Source: Chloracidobacterium sp. (GTDB lineage: Bacteria > Acidobacteriota > Blastocatellia > Pyrinomonadales > Pyrinomonadaceae). Taken from it: a stretch of DNA of 64,000 nt. Positions 16,258-25,343 of the stretch are shown in pieces. The notes below the pieces were generated by a model. The model did no database searches and was not told where the DNA came from. It saw only the letters and a program-made list of their open reading frames with translations. Numbering within the stretch: position 1 is the stretch's first letter; the number at the start of each line of letters is the position of its first letter. The stretch spans positions 3,098,501 to 3,162,500 of the forward strand of contig JADJWP010000002.1 of the NCBI GenBank assembly GCA_016716305.1, read 5' to 3'. The position numbers were made by a program, and so were the translations under genes.

Positions 16258-18642
16258 ATGCGATTTATTTTAACGTGTTTATTAACGGGTATTGCTTCCG
16301 TGGGTGCCTACGCACAGAATACGGGAGGGATGTCTGGGGTCGTTCGTCAGGAAGGAAAGCCTGTTGTCGGTGCTGAAGTTCGTGCGACGATTCACGATCC
16401 GGCGGGCAACATTACGTATAGGGCGGTGACCGATGAGAATGGCTTTTATAAGTTTGAAACGCTTCGGGCCGGAAGCTACATGGTCACTGCCGAAGGAGAG
16501 CGGGGAAAGGGTATCGCTTATGTCCCGAGTTCCGTTGTAACCGCGGGCTCAACGACGACGCTCGATCTAACCTTGTCGATGGAAACCTATGCTGTTTTCA
16601 GTTCGCAGCTCTCAATACGCGAGTCCGTACAGATCGCAGCGGATTCACCTCAGCCGATCGATGAAGTTTCCAAGACCGTGAACGTCATCAGCGGGCAGGA
16701 GATGCGGGAGCGGGCGGATTTTTCGCTGGTCGAGTCGCTGCGTTCGATCCCCGGTTTTCGCATTCAGCAGCTCGGCGGATTTGGCCGGACGGCGAACATC
16801 AAGACACGCGGTCTCCGCAATCAGGACACGGCCGTGCTGATTGATGGCGTGCGGCTCCGCGATGCCTCGGCGATCACCGGCGACGCGACGCCTTTCTTGA
16901 GCGACCTGACGCTGACGAGCGTTTCAAGCGTCGAGGTGCTTCGCGGCTCGGGGAGCTCGCTTTACGGGACGAACGCCATCGGCGGAACGGTCAATTTCAT
17001 TACGCCTAACCCGAAGGCCAGCCCGAACGGACAGCTTTCCTACGCTGCCGGAGGACTCGGGCTGCAACGCTTTCGCGGTAATTTTTCTGACGGCACGCGG
17101 GACGGCAAGTTCGGCTTCAACATCGCCCTTGCCCGTACGGCCTACACCAAAGGCATTGACGGCAACGACGACGCCTTCAACACGAATTTTCAAAGCCGGC
17201 TGCTCTTTCAGCCGACCGCAAATACGAATATCTCCGGCCGCTTTTTTGTTTCGGATGCTTACGTGCGGCTGAACTCGAACCCGGACACGTTCGGCACGCC
17301 GCCGGCCACGAACCGCGGAATCATCGACGCCGCGGCGGGCGTCAACTTGGTACCCGATGCCGACGACCCGGACGCCGTGCAGAAGTCGCAGTTCTTCCTC
17401 GGCCATGTTTCGCTGACGCAGATCCTGCGGCCGGATATGAGCTTTACGGCGAATTACTCGGGGCTTCGCACGTCGCGTAAGAACGAGAACGGCCTGCTTG
17501 GCGTCGGATTCCAATCGGCCTCGACCTCGGTTTTCGACGGCATTATCCAAACGGCGAACGCCGCGATCAATTGGACGCCGAGCAATCAAGACATCAAGTT
17601 CGGCTATGAGTTTGAGCACGAGAAGTTCGGCAACGAAGGGTTTACGCCGAGCGGCTCGGGCAACTTTGATACGCGTGTTACGCAGCAGAGCAGCACGCTC
17701 TTTGCCCGCGACCTGGTGAGTCTTTTCGACGACCGGCTTCAGATCGCAGGCGGCTTCCGGGCGCAAGTTTTCGGGCTCGGCACGCCGCGGTTCAGCCTTG
17801 CGAATGCGCCGTATTCGGGCGTTGCAGTTTCGGACATTCCGGCCGCCGTTACTTTCGACGGAGCGGCCTCGTACTTTTTCCGGTCGAGCGGGACGAAGCT
17901 CCGTGCACACGTCGGCACCGGCTATCGCGTTCCATCGCTTTACGAGCGTTTTGGGACCTTTTTTAGCTCGTTCGGCACGCCTCGATTCGTCGCTCTCGGC
18001 GATCCGGGACTCAAACCCGAGCGGTCCATCGCCTACGACGGCGGCATCGAGCAAAGCATCGCAGGCGACCGCGTTCGGCTCTCGGCGGTCTATTTTTATA
18101 CCCAGCTTACCAATACGATCGGCTACGGCAACATAGTGCCCGACATCGGCACGACAACGCGGCCCTTCGGCGGCTACATCAACCAGAAAGGCGGTATTGC
18201 CCGCGGCGGCGAGTTTAGCGGCCGGTTCGCTCCGACCGCCTCGACCGAGCTTTTCGGTTCGTACACGCTGACAAAAAGTCTGCAACGCCAGCCTCAAGTG
18301 ACGGGAAGCGGCGTCATTGAAACACTTGGCATTCCGGAGCATCAGTTCACGCTTGTTGCGACGCAAAGGTTCGAACGTTTCTGGGTCAATTTCGATCTGC
18401 TCGTTTCGTCGTCGTATCTCGCCCCGATATTCAGCAATTCGACGTTCTCAACATACGTTTATCGGTTTGACGGCAATCGGCGCGGCGACCTGACAGCGGG
18501 ATATACGTTCAAATTGAAAAATGATAAGTTTGACCTTCGGCTTTTCGGAACTCTCGAAAACGTTTTCGACAACGGTTATTACGAAAACGGCTTTCGTACG
18601 GCCGGACGAAACGGGCGTGTCGGGCTGAGCTTTGGTTTTTAA
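16258..18642 (+). CDS. btuB: TonB-dependent vitamin B12 receptor
   Basis: A 794-aa outer-membrane receptor. ATG 16258 with GAAGAGG upstream gives a signal peptide ending ...GAYAQ; the open frame upstream lies in the riboswitch. Residues about 25-110 form a carboxypeptidase-regulatory beta domain. The plug follows (SKTVNVISGQEMRE, GLRNQDTAVLIDGVRL, VEVLRGSGSSLYGTNAIGG), then a beta-barrel ending in aromatic ...RVGLSFGF. The riboswitch and the preceding BtuFCD genes indicate cobalamin as substrate. The section after about 16650 looks GC-richer than the first 400 bases. Confidence 0.9.
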   Translation: MRFILTCLLTGIASVGAYAQNTGGMSGVVRQEGKPVVGAEVRATIHDPAGNITYRAVTDENGFYKFETLRAGSYMVTAEGERGKGIAYVPSSVVTAGSTTTLDLTLSMETYAVFSSQLSIRESVQIAADSPQPIDEVSKTVNVISGQEMRERADFSLVESLRSIPGFRIQQLGGFGRTANIKTRGLRNQDTAVLIDGVRLRDASAITGDATPFLSDLTLTSVSSVEVLRGSGSSLYGTNAIGGTVNFITPNPKASPNGQLSYAAGGLGLQRFRGNFSDGTRDGKFGFNIALARTAYTKGIDGNDDAFNTNFQSRLLFQPTANTNISGRFFVSDAYVRLNSNPDTFGTPPATNRGIIDAAAGVNLVPDADDPDAVQKSQFFLGHVSLTQILRPDMSFTANYSGLRTSRKNENGLLGVGFQSASTSVFDGIIQTANAAINWTPSNQDIKFGYEFEHEKFGNEGFTPSGSGNFDTRVTQQSSTLFARDLVSLFDDRLQIAGGFRAQVFGLGTPRFSLANAPYSGVAVSDIPAAVTFDGAASYFFRSSGTKLRAHVGTGYRVPSLYERFGTFFSSFGTPRFVALGDPGLKPERSIAYDGGIEQSIAGDRVRLSAVYFYTQLTNTIGYGNIVPDIGTTTRPFGGYINQKGGIARGGEFSGRFAPTASTELFGSYTLTKSLQRQPQVTGSGVIETLGIPEHQFTLVATQRFERFWVNFDLLVSSSYLAPIFSNSTFSTYVYRFDGNRRGDLTAGYTFKLKNDKFDLRLFGTLENVFDNGYYENGFRTAGRNGRVGLSFGF

Positions 18643-18747
18643 AGTGACCATAAAGAACCGAACATATTTTTCAACGAAGATCCTGGGCATGTTTCCATTT
18701 GATTTTTCATCTGCAATGGTCGACTGCGTGATAACATCGAAGGGATA

Positions 18748-19293
18748 ATGAGGTTTCGATACATGAAGAAAGCTGTGTTGTATGCATTCGGAGTTTTGAT
18801 GCTAGCCGCGATCGGCGGTGTTGGGCAGCCAAAGACCGTTACCAATGCCGATCTTGAGAAATATCGTTCCATCAGGCTAAAGGCCGAACAGGACTATCGT
18901 GAAAACTACCAGAAACTCGGATTGCCATCGCCTGAGGAACTTGAACGTCAAAGAGATCAGGACGCTCGGGAATCACAAGAACTGTCGGCGAGGCTTAGAA
19001 ATGACCGTTTGTTGCGGGAACAGGCAGAGTTTGAGAGAAAGCAGGCTGCAGGATTTTCAATAGCCAGCCAGCAGCAGTATCTGGTCGTTGATGGGAATTA
19101 TGGTTCGAGGCCGATCTATGGCTATACGTATTACGGCAATCGATGGAACAACCAACGATGGCCAAATTATAGGAATCAAGTGATTTATCGGGCAACTCCG
19201 GGCGGGGTTATCTATGAACCGGGCGGCCGTTCAAGTTATGTTTGGAGCCTGAGAAACACGAGGCCGCGGCCGGCATTCAGGTTCCGAAGGTAG
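18748..19293 (+). CDS. Small secreted protein, Arg/Tyr-rich C-terminus
   Basis: A 181-aa protein with a hydrophobic N-terminal export signal (MKKAVLYAFGVLMLAAIGG after a short leader). ATG 18748 follows a GAAGGGAT ribosome-binding site; ATG 18763 is also possible. Residues about 30-115 are charged and helical (coiled-coil-like). The C-terminal 70 residues are rich in Tyr, Asn, Arg and Gly with YGSRPIYGYTYYGNRW and RPRPAFRFRR segments, suggesting a wall- or nucleic-acid-binding surface. No family is recognised. An intrinsic terminator follows. Confidence 0.7.
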   Translation: MRFRYMKKAVLYAFGVLMLAAIGGVGQPKTVTNADLEKYRSIRLKAEQDYRENYQKLGLPSPEELERQRDQDARESQELSARLRNDRLLREQAEFERKQAAGFSIASQQQYLVVDGNYGSRPIYGYTYYGNRWNNQRWPNYRNQVIYRATPGGVIYEPGGRSSYVWSLRNTRPRPAFRFRR

Positions 19294-19322
19294 TGGACAA
19301 CTGAAATTTTGATTTAAGCCCG

Positions 19323-19359
19323 GTGCGGATTATGATTGAGGTCGATCCGCACTTTTTTT
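19323..19359 (+). terminator. Intrinsic terminator
   Basis: Arms GTGCGGAT (19323) and ATCCGCAC (19345) pair perfectly around a 14-base loop and are followed by seven T. It ends the transcript of the small secreted protein, 30 bp after its stop, and isolates gatB. Confidence 0.85.
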
Positions 19360-19377
19360 GTTCGGACAGTCGAGTAA

Positions 19378-20853
19378 ATGTCTATGAAGAACGGTTGGGA
19401 AGCAGTAATAGGAATGGAGATCCACACGCAGCTGGCAACGGAGACAAAGATCTTTTGCGGCTGCAGGGTGGAGGTCGGCGGAGAGCCCAATACGAACACG
19501 TGCCCCGTTTGCCTCGGACTGCCAGGTGCATTGCCGGTGCTGAATCGCCGTGTGATCGAACTCGGTGCCCGAGCGGCATTGGCTTTGGGCCTCGAGATCC
19601 AAGAGACCTCGATATTTGCCCGCAAGAACTACTTCTATCCGGACCTGCCCAAGGGGTACCAGATATCGCAGTACGATCGTCCGTTCTCGGCAAATGGCCA
19701 ATTGAAAATTATGACCGCAGAGCGTGACGATCATGGCCATGCGAAAGACTGGAAACCGATGACGATCCACATCGAGCGGATGCACCTAGAGGAAGACGCA
19801 GGTAAGAACGTTCACGAAGGATTGCCCGATACCGACAAGTATTCTTACGTCGACCTCAATCGGGCCGGAACGCCGTTGGGCGAGATCGTTACCTCTCCCG
19901 ATTTTCGAACGTCCTGGCAGGCGTACGATTATGTCAATCATGTACGCCGCGTGCTGCAATGGGTCGGTGCGAGCGACGCCGATATGGAAAAAGGCAATCT
20001 GCGGTGCGAGGCAAACGTTTCTGTTCGAAAGGTGGGTGAAACCGGTTACAACAACAAGGTCGAACTAAAGAATCTGAATTCCGTCCGCTTTATGCAGAAG
20101 GCGATCGAGTTTGAGATCGAACGGCAGATCGCGGCGCACGAATCGGGCGAGGGAGTCCGGCAGGAAACACGGCTTTGGAACGAACAGGCAAACGAGACAA
20201 GGATAATGCGGTCGAAAGAGGACGCCCACGATTACCGCTACTTTCCAGAACCCGACCTTCAGCCGTTAAAGGTCTCGCAGGAGTTTGTCGATGCCGTCCG
20301 TCGATCCATGCCGGAATTGCCTGACAATATGCGTGACCGGTTCATCGAGGTCTACGGATTGAGCTACGCTGACGCCTCGCAGTTGGTCGCCGAGCGGGAA
20401 CTTGCGGAATTCTTCGAGACGACTGCTAGGCTCAGTTCAAGTCCAAAAATTGCGGCGAACTGGGTGTTGGGCGAGTTTACCCGCGAATTGAACAACTCGG
20501 GCAAAAGCGTTGCCGAATGCCTCGTTTCCGCAGAAGATCTGGCTGAGCTGATAAAAACGGTTGAAGCCGGTTCGATCAATAATAATCAGGCAAAAGAGGT
20601 ATTGGTCGAGATGTTTGTGAGCGGAAAACCTCCTGTCGGCATTATTGACGAGAAGGGATTCGAGCAGGTCTCGGATGAGGGTGCGATCGCGAAGATCGTC
20701 GAAGAAGTGATCGCCGCAAATGAGGCACAGGTCGCGGCATACCGCGGAGGAAACGAAAAGCTCTTCGGGTTCTTTGTCGGCCAAGTGATGAAGGCGTCGC
20801 AGGGAAAGGCAAACCCAAAGGTCGTCAATGAGCTGCTGAAGAAGGCTCTCTGA
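19378..20853 (+). CDS. gatB: Asp/Glu-tRNA amidotransferase subunit B
   Basis: A 491-aa GatB, the kinase and tRNA-binding subunit of GatCAB, which converts Glu-tRNA(Gln) or Asp-tRNA(Asn) to the amidated forms. The hallmark start WEAVIGMEIHTQL, the zinc-binding pairs FCGC and CPVC (residues about 26-42), LGLPGALPVLN, and the C-terminal YqeY/tail domain with the NNNQAKEVL-type motif (here NNNQAKEVLVEM) are all visible. The length is normal. GatA and GatC are not in this window. Confidence 0.95.
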   Translation: MSMKNGWEAVIGMEIHTQLATETKIFCGCRVEVGGEPNTNTCPVCLGLPGALPVLNRRVIELGARAALALGLEIQETSIFARKNYFYPDLPKGYQISQYDRPFSANGQLKIMTAERDDHGHAKDWKPMTIHIERMHLEEDAGKNVHEGLPDTDKYSYVDLNRAGTPLGEIVTSPDFRTSWQAYDYVNHVRRVLQWVGASDADMEKGNLRCEANVSVRKVGETGYNNKVELKNLNSVRFMQKAIEFEIERQIAAHESGEGVRQETRLWNEQANETRIMRSKEDAHDYRYFPEPDLQPLKVSQEFVDAVRRSMPELPDNMRDRFIEVYGLSYADASQLVAERELAEFFETTARLSSSPKIAANWVLGEFTRELNNSGKSVAECLVSAEDLAELIKTVEAGSINNNQAKEVLVEMFVSGKPPVGIIDEKGFEQVSDEGAIAKIVEEVIAANEAQVAAYRGGNEKLFGFFVGQVMKASQGKANPKVVNELLKKAL

Positions 20854-20928
20854 TCCGTCTTGACAACGGCAGGTATAATAGGGCAACGCCGGTAAAGCGC
20901 TATGGGAATTTCAAACGTGGAGGAGTAA

Positions 20929-21834
20929 ATGTCGGTTTCTCTCGATAGGCTTCGCTCGGGATCCTTTCGGACCGCCTGTTTAGCAATTGGTGCAGCTTTT
21001 GGGGCGACGTTCTTTTCAGCAACGCTCGCCACTGCCCAAGGGACTCCGCAGCGCAGGCCGGGACAGGAAATTGCTGATAGGGCCGAGATCGCACGGCAGA
21101 TGAGCGATTATCTGCGCCGAATCAAAGGGCCGTTTCGTACGGGGGAAGGGCTTGGTTACTCGTATAGTCGGCCACTGGTTCCGATTCCAAAGGAGTTAAA
21201 GGCGAGACTGGAAATATCTCCTGAGGTAGAGAGCGATTACGCAGCGTTCCTCAAAACCCGCAAAACCGGCGTCTTTAAACTTCTTGGCGATGGACCAGAA
21301 AAAGACCCGCTTGCCGACGAATTGGTCGTTGTAGAAGAAGAAAGGCAAGCGATATTTTGGCAAACGTCAACTTTTTCTTTCCGCGAGAAAACACTGGGAA
21401 CCTGGCTTGCGGATATTTCCTACACTGAGGGGAAGATCATTGGCACTGCGGCAACCTCGCACCTGATCTTTACTCAACTCCAAACTGAAGACATTGCTTC
21501 TGTTACGGCAGAAACACCCGGAATGCCTTTCCTCGCGAGTTTCGTTCGGGCGAAATCGGCTGATGAGGTGGTCGAGATCGGCAAAAGGTTGGCCCCCGGA
21601 ATCAGCGACGGCGGGTTTCGTTACACGACCTCGACGTGGCCGCGGGTCGGGAAGGTTTACGGGCTCCGTATCGTCGCTTACGGTTACCGACGCGGGATCT
21701 CAGTCACTCTCGGCGAGATGGATCTTTTGCTTACATTCAAGATCGCCGAACGCGATGAGAATGGGGATCTCACTTTTGTCTGGAAGGAACTTCATCGAAA
21801 GAGGGGCCCGGTTTTCTATCTTAAAGACAAGTAA
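20929..21834 (+). CDS. Secreted protein of unknown function
   Basis: A 301-aa protein behind a strong GGAGGAG ribosome-binding site. A signal peptide (about residues 12-36, ending LATAQG) is followed by a 265-residue mixed alpha/beta domain with a C-terminal run of beta strands. I recognise no family and no catalytic motif. Its stop overlaps the ATG of the SDR gene by one base (TAATG), so the two are coupled. Confidence 0.7.
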   Translation: MSVSLDRLRSGSFRTACLAIGAAFGATFFSATLATAQGTPQRRPGQEIADRAEIARQMSDYLRRIKGPFRTGEGLGYSYSRPLVPIPKELKARLEISPEVESDYAAFLKTRKTGVFKLLGDGPEKDPLADELVVVEEERQAIFWQTSTFSFREKTLGTWLADISYTEGKIIGTAATSHLIFTQLQTEDIASVTAETPGMPFLASFVRAKSADEVVEIGKRLAPGISDGGFRYTTSTWPRVGKVYGLRIVAYGYRRGISVTLGEMDLLLTFKIAERDENGDLTFVWKELHRKRGPVFYLKDK

Positions 21835-22550
21835 TGAAACTTGAGAACAAGGTCTGCTTAGTCACCGGCGGGACGAAAGGGATCGGTTACGCTGTTGCCG
21901 AGGGTTTGCTCGATGCCGGCGCACGCGTTTTCATCTGCGGCCGCGACAAGGGCGACCTTAAGCATGCGCTCGAACGGCTTTCGCAGAAGGGCGAAGCGGC
22001 CGGCGAGGTGTGCGACGTTCGGAGCGAGGAACAGGTAAGGATGATGCTTGCCGAGTGCGAACGCGTTTTCGGCGGGCTCGATATTCTGGTCAATAACGCC
22101 GGCATCGGCTATTTCGGGAAGACGGTCGAAGAGCTTTCGGGCGAGGAGTTTCGGCAGACCATCGAAACGAATCTTTATGGCGTGTTTTACGCCTGTCATT
22201 ACGCTATACCAATGCTCAAGAGCCGCGGAGGCGGTTATATCTTCAACATCTCTTCGCTTGCCGGCCAGAACGCCCATCCGCGGATGGCGGCTTACAATGC
22301 GTCGAAATTTGGCCTCAACGGCTTCAGCGAAGCGCTGATGCAGGAGGTCCGCCAGGATAAGATCAAGGTTAGCTATATCTGCCCCGGCAGTGTCAATACA
22401 GCATTCGGCGGAGATATGCCGAGCGAGGAAAAGAGGTGGCAGCTCCAGCCGGCCGATATCGCACAGGTCGTGATGGACCTGCTTGCAATGCCCGAGCGGG
22501 CGTTGCCTAGCAAGGTCGAACTCCGTCCGAGCCGTCCGCCTGTAAAATGA
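21834..22550 (+). CDS. SDR-family NAD(P)-dependent oxidoreductase
   Basis: A 238-aa classical short-chain dehydrogenase. Cofactor motif TGGTKGIG is at 11-18, NNAG at 87-90, catalytic S140, Y154 and K158 in YNASK. R37 after the second beta strand (CGRD) favours NADP(H). The substrate is not evident; close relatives include 3-oxoacyl-ACP reductase-like enzymes. It is translationally coupled to the upstream secreted protein. Confidence 0.92.
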   Translation: MKLENKVCLVTGGTKGIGYAVAEGLLDAGARVFICGRDKGDLKHALERLSQKGEAAGEVCDVRSEEQVRMMLAECERVFGGLDILVNNAGIGYFGKTVEELSGEEFRQTIETNLYGVFYACHYAIPMLKSRGGGYIFNISSLAGQNAHPRMAAYNASKFGLNGFSEALMQEVRQDKIKVSYICPGSVNTAFGGDMPSEEKRWQLQPADIAQVVMDLLAMPERALPSKVELRPSRPPVK

Positions 22551-22574
22551 CCTTTGTCGAAGTCTGAAGAACTA

Positions 22575-25340
22575 TCAGACCAGCATAGTCAACGTCTGGA
22601 TCTTCTCGATCAGTTCGGCGTCGCTGTAGGGTTTTACCAGGTAGTCCGTCACACCATTCTCGAATGCCTTTTCACGATGCTTATCGCCGCCGCGTGACGT
22701 AATGACGATCACCGGGATCGGTCTCAACCGTTCGTCTTTTTTCAATTCGGCCACGAATTCATAGCCGCCCATGCGCGGCATTTCGATATCAGTAAGGATA
22801 ACGTCGGGCAGCTTGGCTGAATTGTTCAGCGACTCAAGTGCGTCGATGCCGTCTTTCGCGACCATTGCATTCCATCCGGCGTTCATTATCACTTTTGACG
22901 TCAAATGACGGACGCTCGGACTATCGTCGACCGCCATGATCGTAAGTGTTTCCGATCTTGAGTCCTGCAGAGCCGTCACCGGTTTTTCGCGGCGCCCGCG
23001 AGCGAAGAAATATGGCACATCGAGAATCGGTGCCAATTCGCCGCTTCCCACAACGGCTGCGCCAAGCACGCCACGAAGTTCGGACAATGGTTTTGCGAGA
23101 GGCTTGATGACGATCTCTTCCGACTTAAGGACCTTTTGCACCGAAAGTGCCTTTATTCCGTCGGCCGTTTCGATCAGCACGACCGTGATCGGGCCTGTGC
23201 CGAGATCGGGTTCGTCGGCAAAACCGAGAAATTCATCGATGAAACGCAGTTCGTAGATCGCGTCGCCGATCGCGACCTTGTGATCTGAGCCATGTGCTTG
23301 AATGTACGTCTGGTCGACCTCGACTATCTGTTTGACCATCTTGATCGGGATCGCATATGTGTCGGTCGCCGTGCCGATCAAGAGCGCTTTTGTAAGCCCA
23401 AGCTGAAGAGGCATTCTGACGGTAAAAGTTGTGCCGCGATGAGGTGACGAATCGATGGCGATCGTCCCATTTCGCGATTCGATCGTCTTTTTGACGATGT
23501 TCATTCCCACGCCGCGTCCAGCATTAAGATTGAGGCGTTCGGCCGTGGTCAGGCCAGGTACGAAGATGAGGTCGAGGATCTCCTGTTCTGACATTCGATC
23601 GCCTTGCTCAACGGTGATCAGCCCATTTCCGATGGCTTTTTCCTTCAAGGCAGCCGTGACGATTCCGCCGCCGTCGTCCGATACCCTAAGTACGATATGG
23701 GTTTCCTCGTTATCGAGCCGTACGTCGATCCGGCCGACCTCAGGCTTTCCGATCAGTCGGCGAGTTTCGGGGTACTCGATCCCATGAACGACCGCATTCT
23801 TCAATAGGTGCATGAGCGGTTCGATAAGGAAATCAAGGATCTGAGTATCGACCTCGAGTTCACCGTTCTCAAGATAAACATCGGCCTTTTTGCTTTCGTC
23901 ATCGCAAGTAACGCGGACGGCTCGTTCGAGCCGCGTTTTGAGCGTGCCAAAGGCTACCAGCCTGATACGCATGATCTTTTCCTGAATACCGTCGATAAGA
24001 CGTTTTTGCTTATCGAACAACGATTGAAGGTCGTCCTTTACGGTCTCAAGCGCAGAATTGATCGCGAATGTATCGCCCGAAGCCTCTGACAATTCAAGGA
24101 CAGCTTCGTGAAATTCGGTATACCGATCGAACTCAAGCGGGTCGAAATGATCTGCATCCGCGACAGACCGTCCGTCTGTTGGGTAAGCAGGGCGTCCGAA
24201 ACCCTTTCCGGGTGCTCGGTCGGCCTCAAGCATAGATGCACCCAGGTCGACCTCAAAGCGACTGTTCGTCGACTGAAGGCGGCGGGCGGCATTGTGCAGT
24301 TCGTTCACCTGACGGTCAAATTCCTTGAGTCGCTGTTCGAACATCGACCTGCTGACGACGAGATCACGAATGACGCTGACCATATCGTCCAACCGATCAA
24401 GCGAAACACGAACGATCGCGCGTGAATCCGGTTTTTTCGTGATTTCAGCATCCGGCTGTGACGAGACTTCGGCTGCCGCCTCGGTGACAGGCCGTGTGAG
24501 CTGCTCGGGTTGTGCAGGGGCTTCGATGATGGTCTCAAGAAGATGATCGAAATCGGCATTCAGTTTGGAAACTGCCGCGACAACGATGCTCGAATTATCT
24601 CCGCCGATCATCATCTTGAGGCATTCGGTCGCCTCGCGAAGTACGGGGAAGATCCGATCGTTCGAAACCCGATCAGTGTCATGGATCTGGTCGAGAAGAT
24701 CTTCGATCCTGTGAGCAAGCTGGCTCGGTTGTTTGAGCCCGACAATGCCGGCGGATCCTTTGAATGTGTGAGCGTTGCGGCGGATCTCCCACAAAGCATC
24801 CTTGTCACCTGGTGTCTTTGAAAGAATCTCAAGATTGGCCTCGATGTTTCCGATGAGTTCATCGGCTTCGGCTGCAAATATTTCGAGCAATTCAGCATCG
24901 ATCTCAAACTCTGCTTCAGCCACCATGTCGTTTCTGCGGCTATCGGTTTCGAGAGACGCCGAACGATCAAGTTCGCCGAAAGAACGATCGACAAGCTCGT
25001 TGAGGCCTGCTGAGAACGACTCTTCACTCATGCGAATTGTCGCGATCTGCGATTCTATCGTCGAAACGCCATCCAGGAGCGAGCGGAGCCGATCCGGTGA
25101 GGCCGGCTGTTGATAACTAAGTATCGACGCGAGGTCACCTTGAAGTGCGGCCGAGGTCGATTCGATCTCGCGGAGCCCGACCTCGGCAGCGGCCAATCGG
25201 AGGGCCTTGATCCGTTGAACCGGAACGTCGAGGACCGCGATCGAGGCATCGCCCTGTGTATAGACCAGTATTCCGCGACGGATGCCGCTTATCATGATCT
25301 CTGCCTCATCAAGGAAGTTTTGCAGTTGCTCGCGTTCCAT
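22575..25340 (-). CDS. Hybrid CheA-type histidine kinase with receiver
   Basis: A 921-aa chemosensory kinase, last gene of a Pil-Chp-like operon. Residues 1-120 are helical and may be a degenerate Hpt domain without histidine. A functional Hpt follows with H191 in RRNAHTFKGSAG. Then come a dimerisation region with a DRLDDMVSVIRDLV-type helix near 310, an HATPase domain (LLKNAVVHGIEYPE, DDGGGI), a CheW-like domain near 660-790, and a C-terminal receiver with phosphoacceptor D851 in ILTDIEMP and K at VKPY. This resembles ChpA or FrzE and probably controls twitching or gliding motility or exopolysaccharide. Phosphate can pass to its own receiver or the upstream receiver fusion. Confidence 0.93.
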   Translation of the reverse strand: MEREQLQNFLDEAEIMISGIRRGILVYTQGDASIAVLDVPVQRIKALRLAAAEVGLREIESTSAALQGDLASILSYQQPASPDRLRSLLDGVSTIESQIATIRMSEESFSAGLNELVDRSFGELDRSASLETDSRRNDMVAEAEFEIDAELLEIFAAEADELIGNIEANLEILSKTPGDKDALWEIRRNAHTFKGSAGIVGLKQPSQLAHRIEDLLDQIHDTDRVSNDRIFPVLREATECLKMMIGGDNSSIVVAAVSKLNADFDHLLETIIEAPAQPEQLTRPVTEAAAEVSSQPDAEITKKPDSRAIVRVSLDRLDDMVSVIRDLVVSRSMFEQRLKEFDRQVNELHNAARRLQSTNSRFEVDLGASMLEADRAPGKGFGRPAYPTDGRSVADADHFDPLEFDRYTEFHEAVLELSEASGDTFAINSALETVKDDLQSLFDKQKRLIDGIQEKIMRIRLVAFGTLKTRLERAVRVTCDDESKKADVYLENGELEVDTQILDFLIEPLMHLLKNAVVHGIEYPETRRLIGKPEVGRIDVRLDNEETHIVLRVSDDGGGIVTAALKEKAIGNGLITVEQGDRMSEQEILDLIFVPGLTTAERLNLNAGRGVGMNIVKKTIESRNGTIAIDSSPHRGTTFTVRMPLQLGLTKALLIGTATDTYAIPIKMVKQIVEVDQTYIQAHGSDHKVAIGDAIYELRFIDEFLGFADEPDLGTGPITVVLIETADGIKALSVQKVLKSEEIVIKPLAKPLSELRGVLGAAVVGSGELAPILDVPYFFARGRREKPVTALQDSRSETLTIMAVDDSPSVRHLTSKVIMNAGWNAMVAKDGIDALESLNNSAKLPDVILTDIEMPRMGGYEFVAELKKDERLRPIPVIVITSRGGDKHREKAFENGVTDYLVKPYSDAELIEKIQTLTMLV

Positions 25341-25343
25341 TTG

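Noticed and set aside
16924..18366. 480-aa minus-strand open frame within the B12 receptor gene
   Set aside because: It is an antisense shadow with Arg/Ala-rich composition, produced by high GC in the third codon position.
20860..20879. TTGACA and TATAAT before the 301-aa secreted protein
   Set aside because: Both boxes are perfect but only 8 bp apart, incompatible with a sigma70 promoter; the pair is fortuitous.
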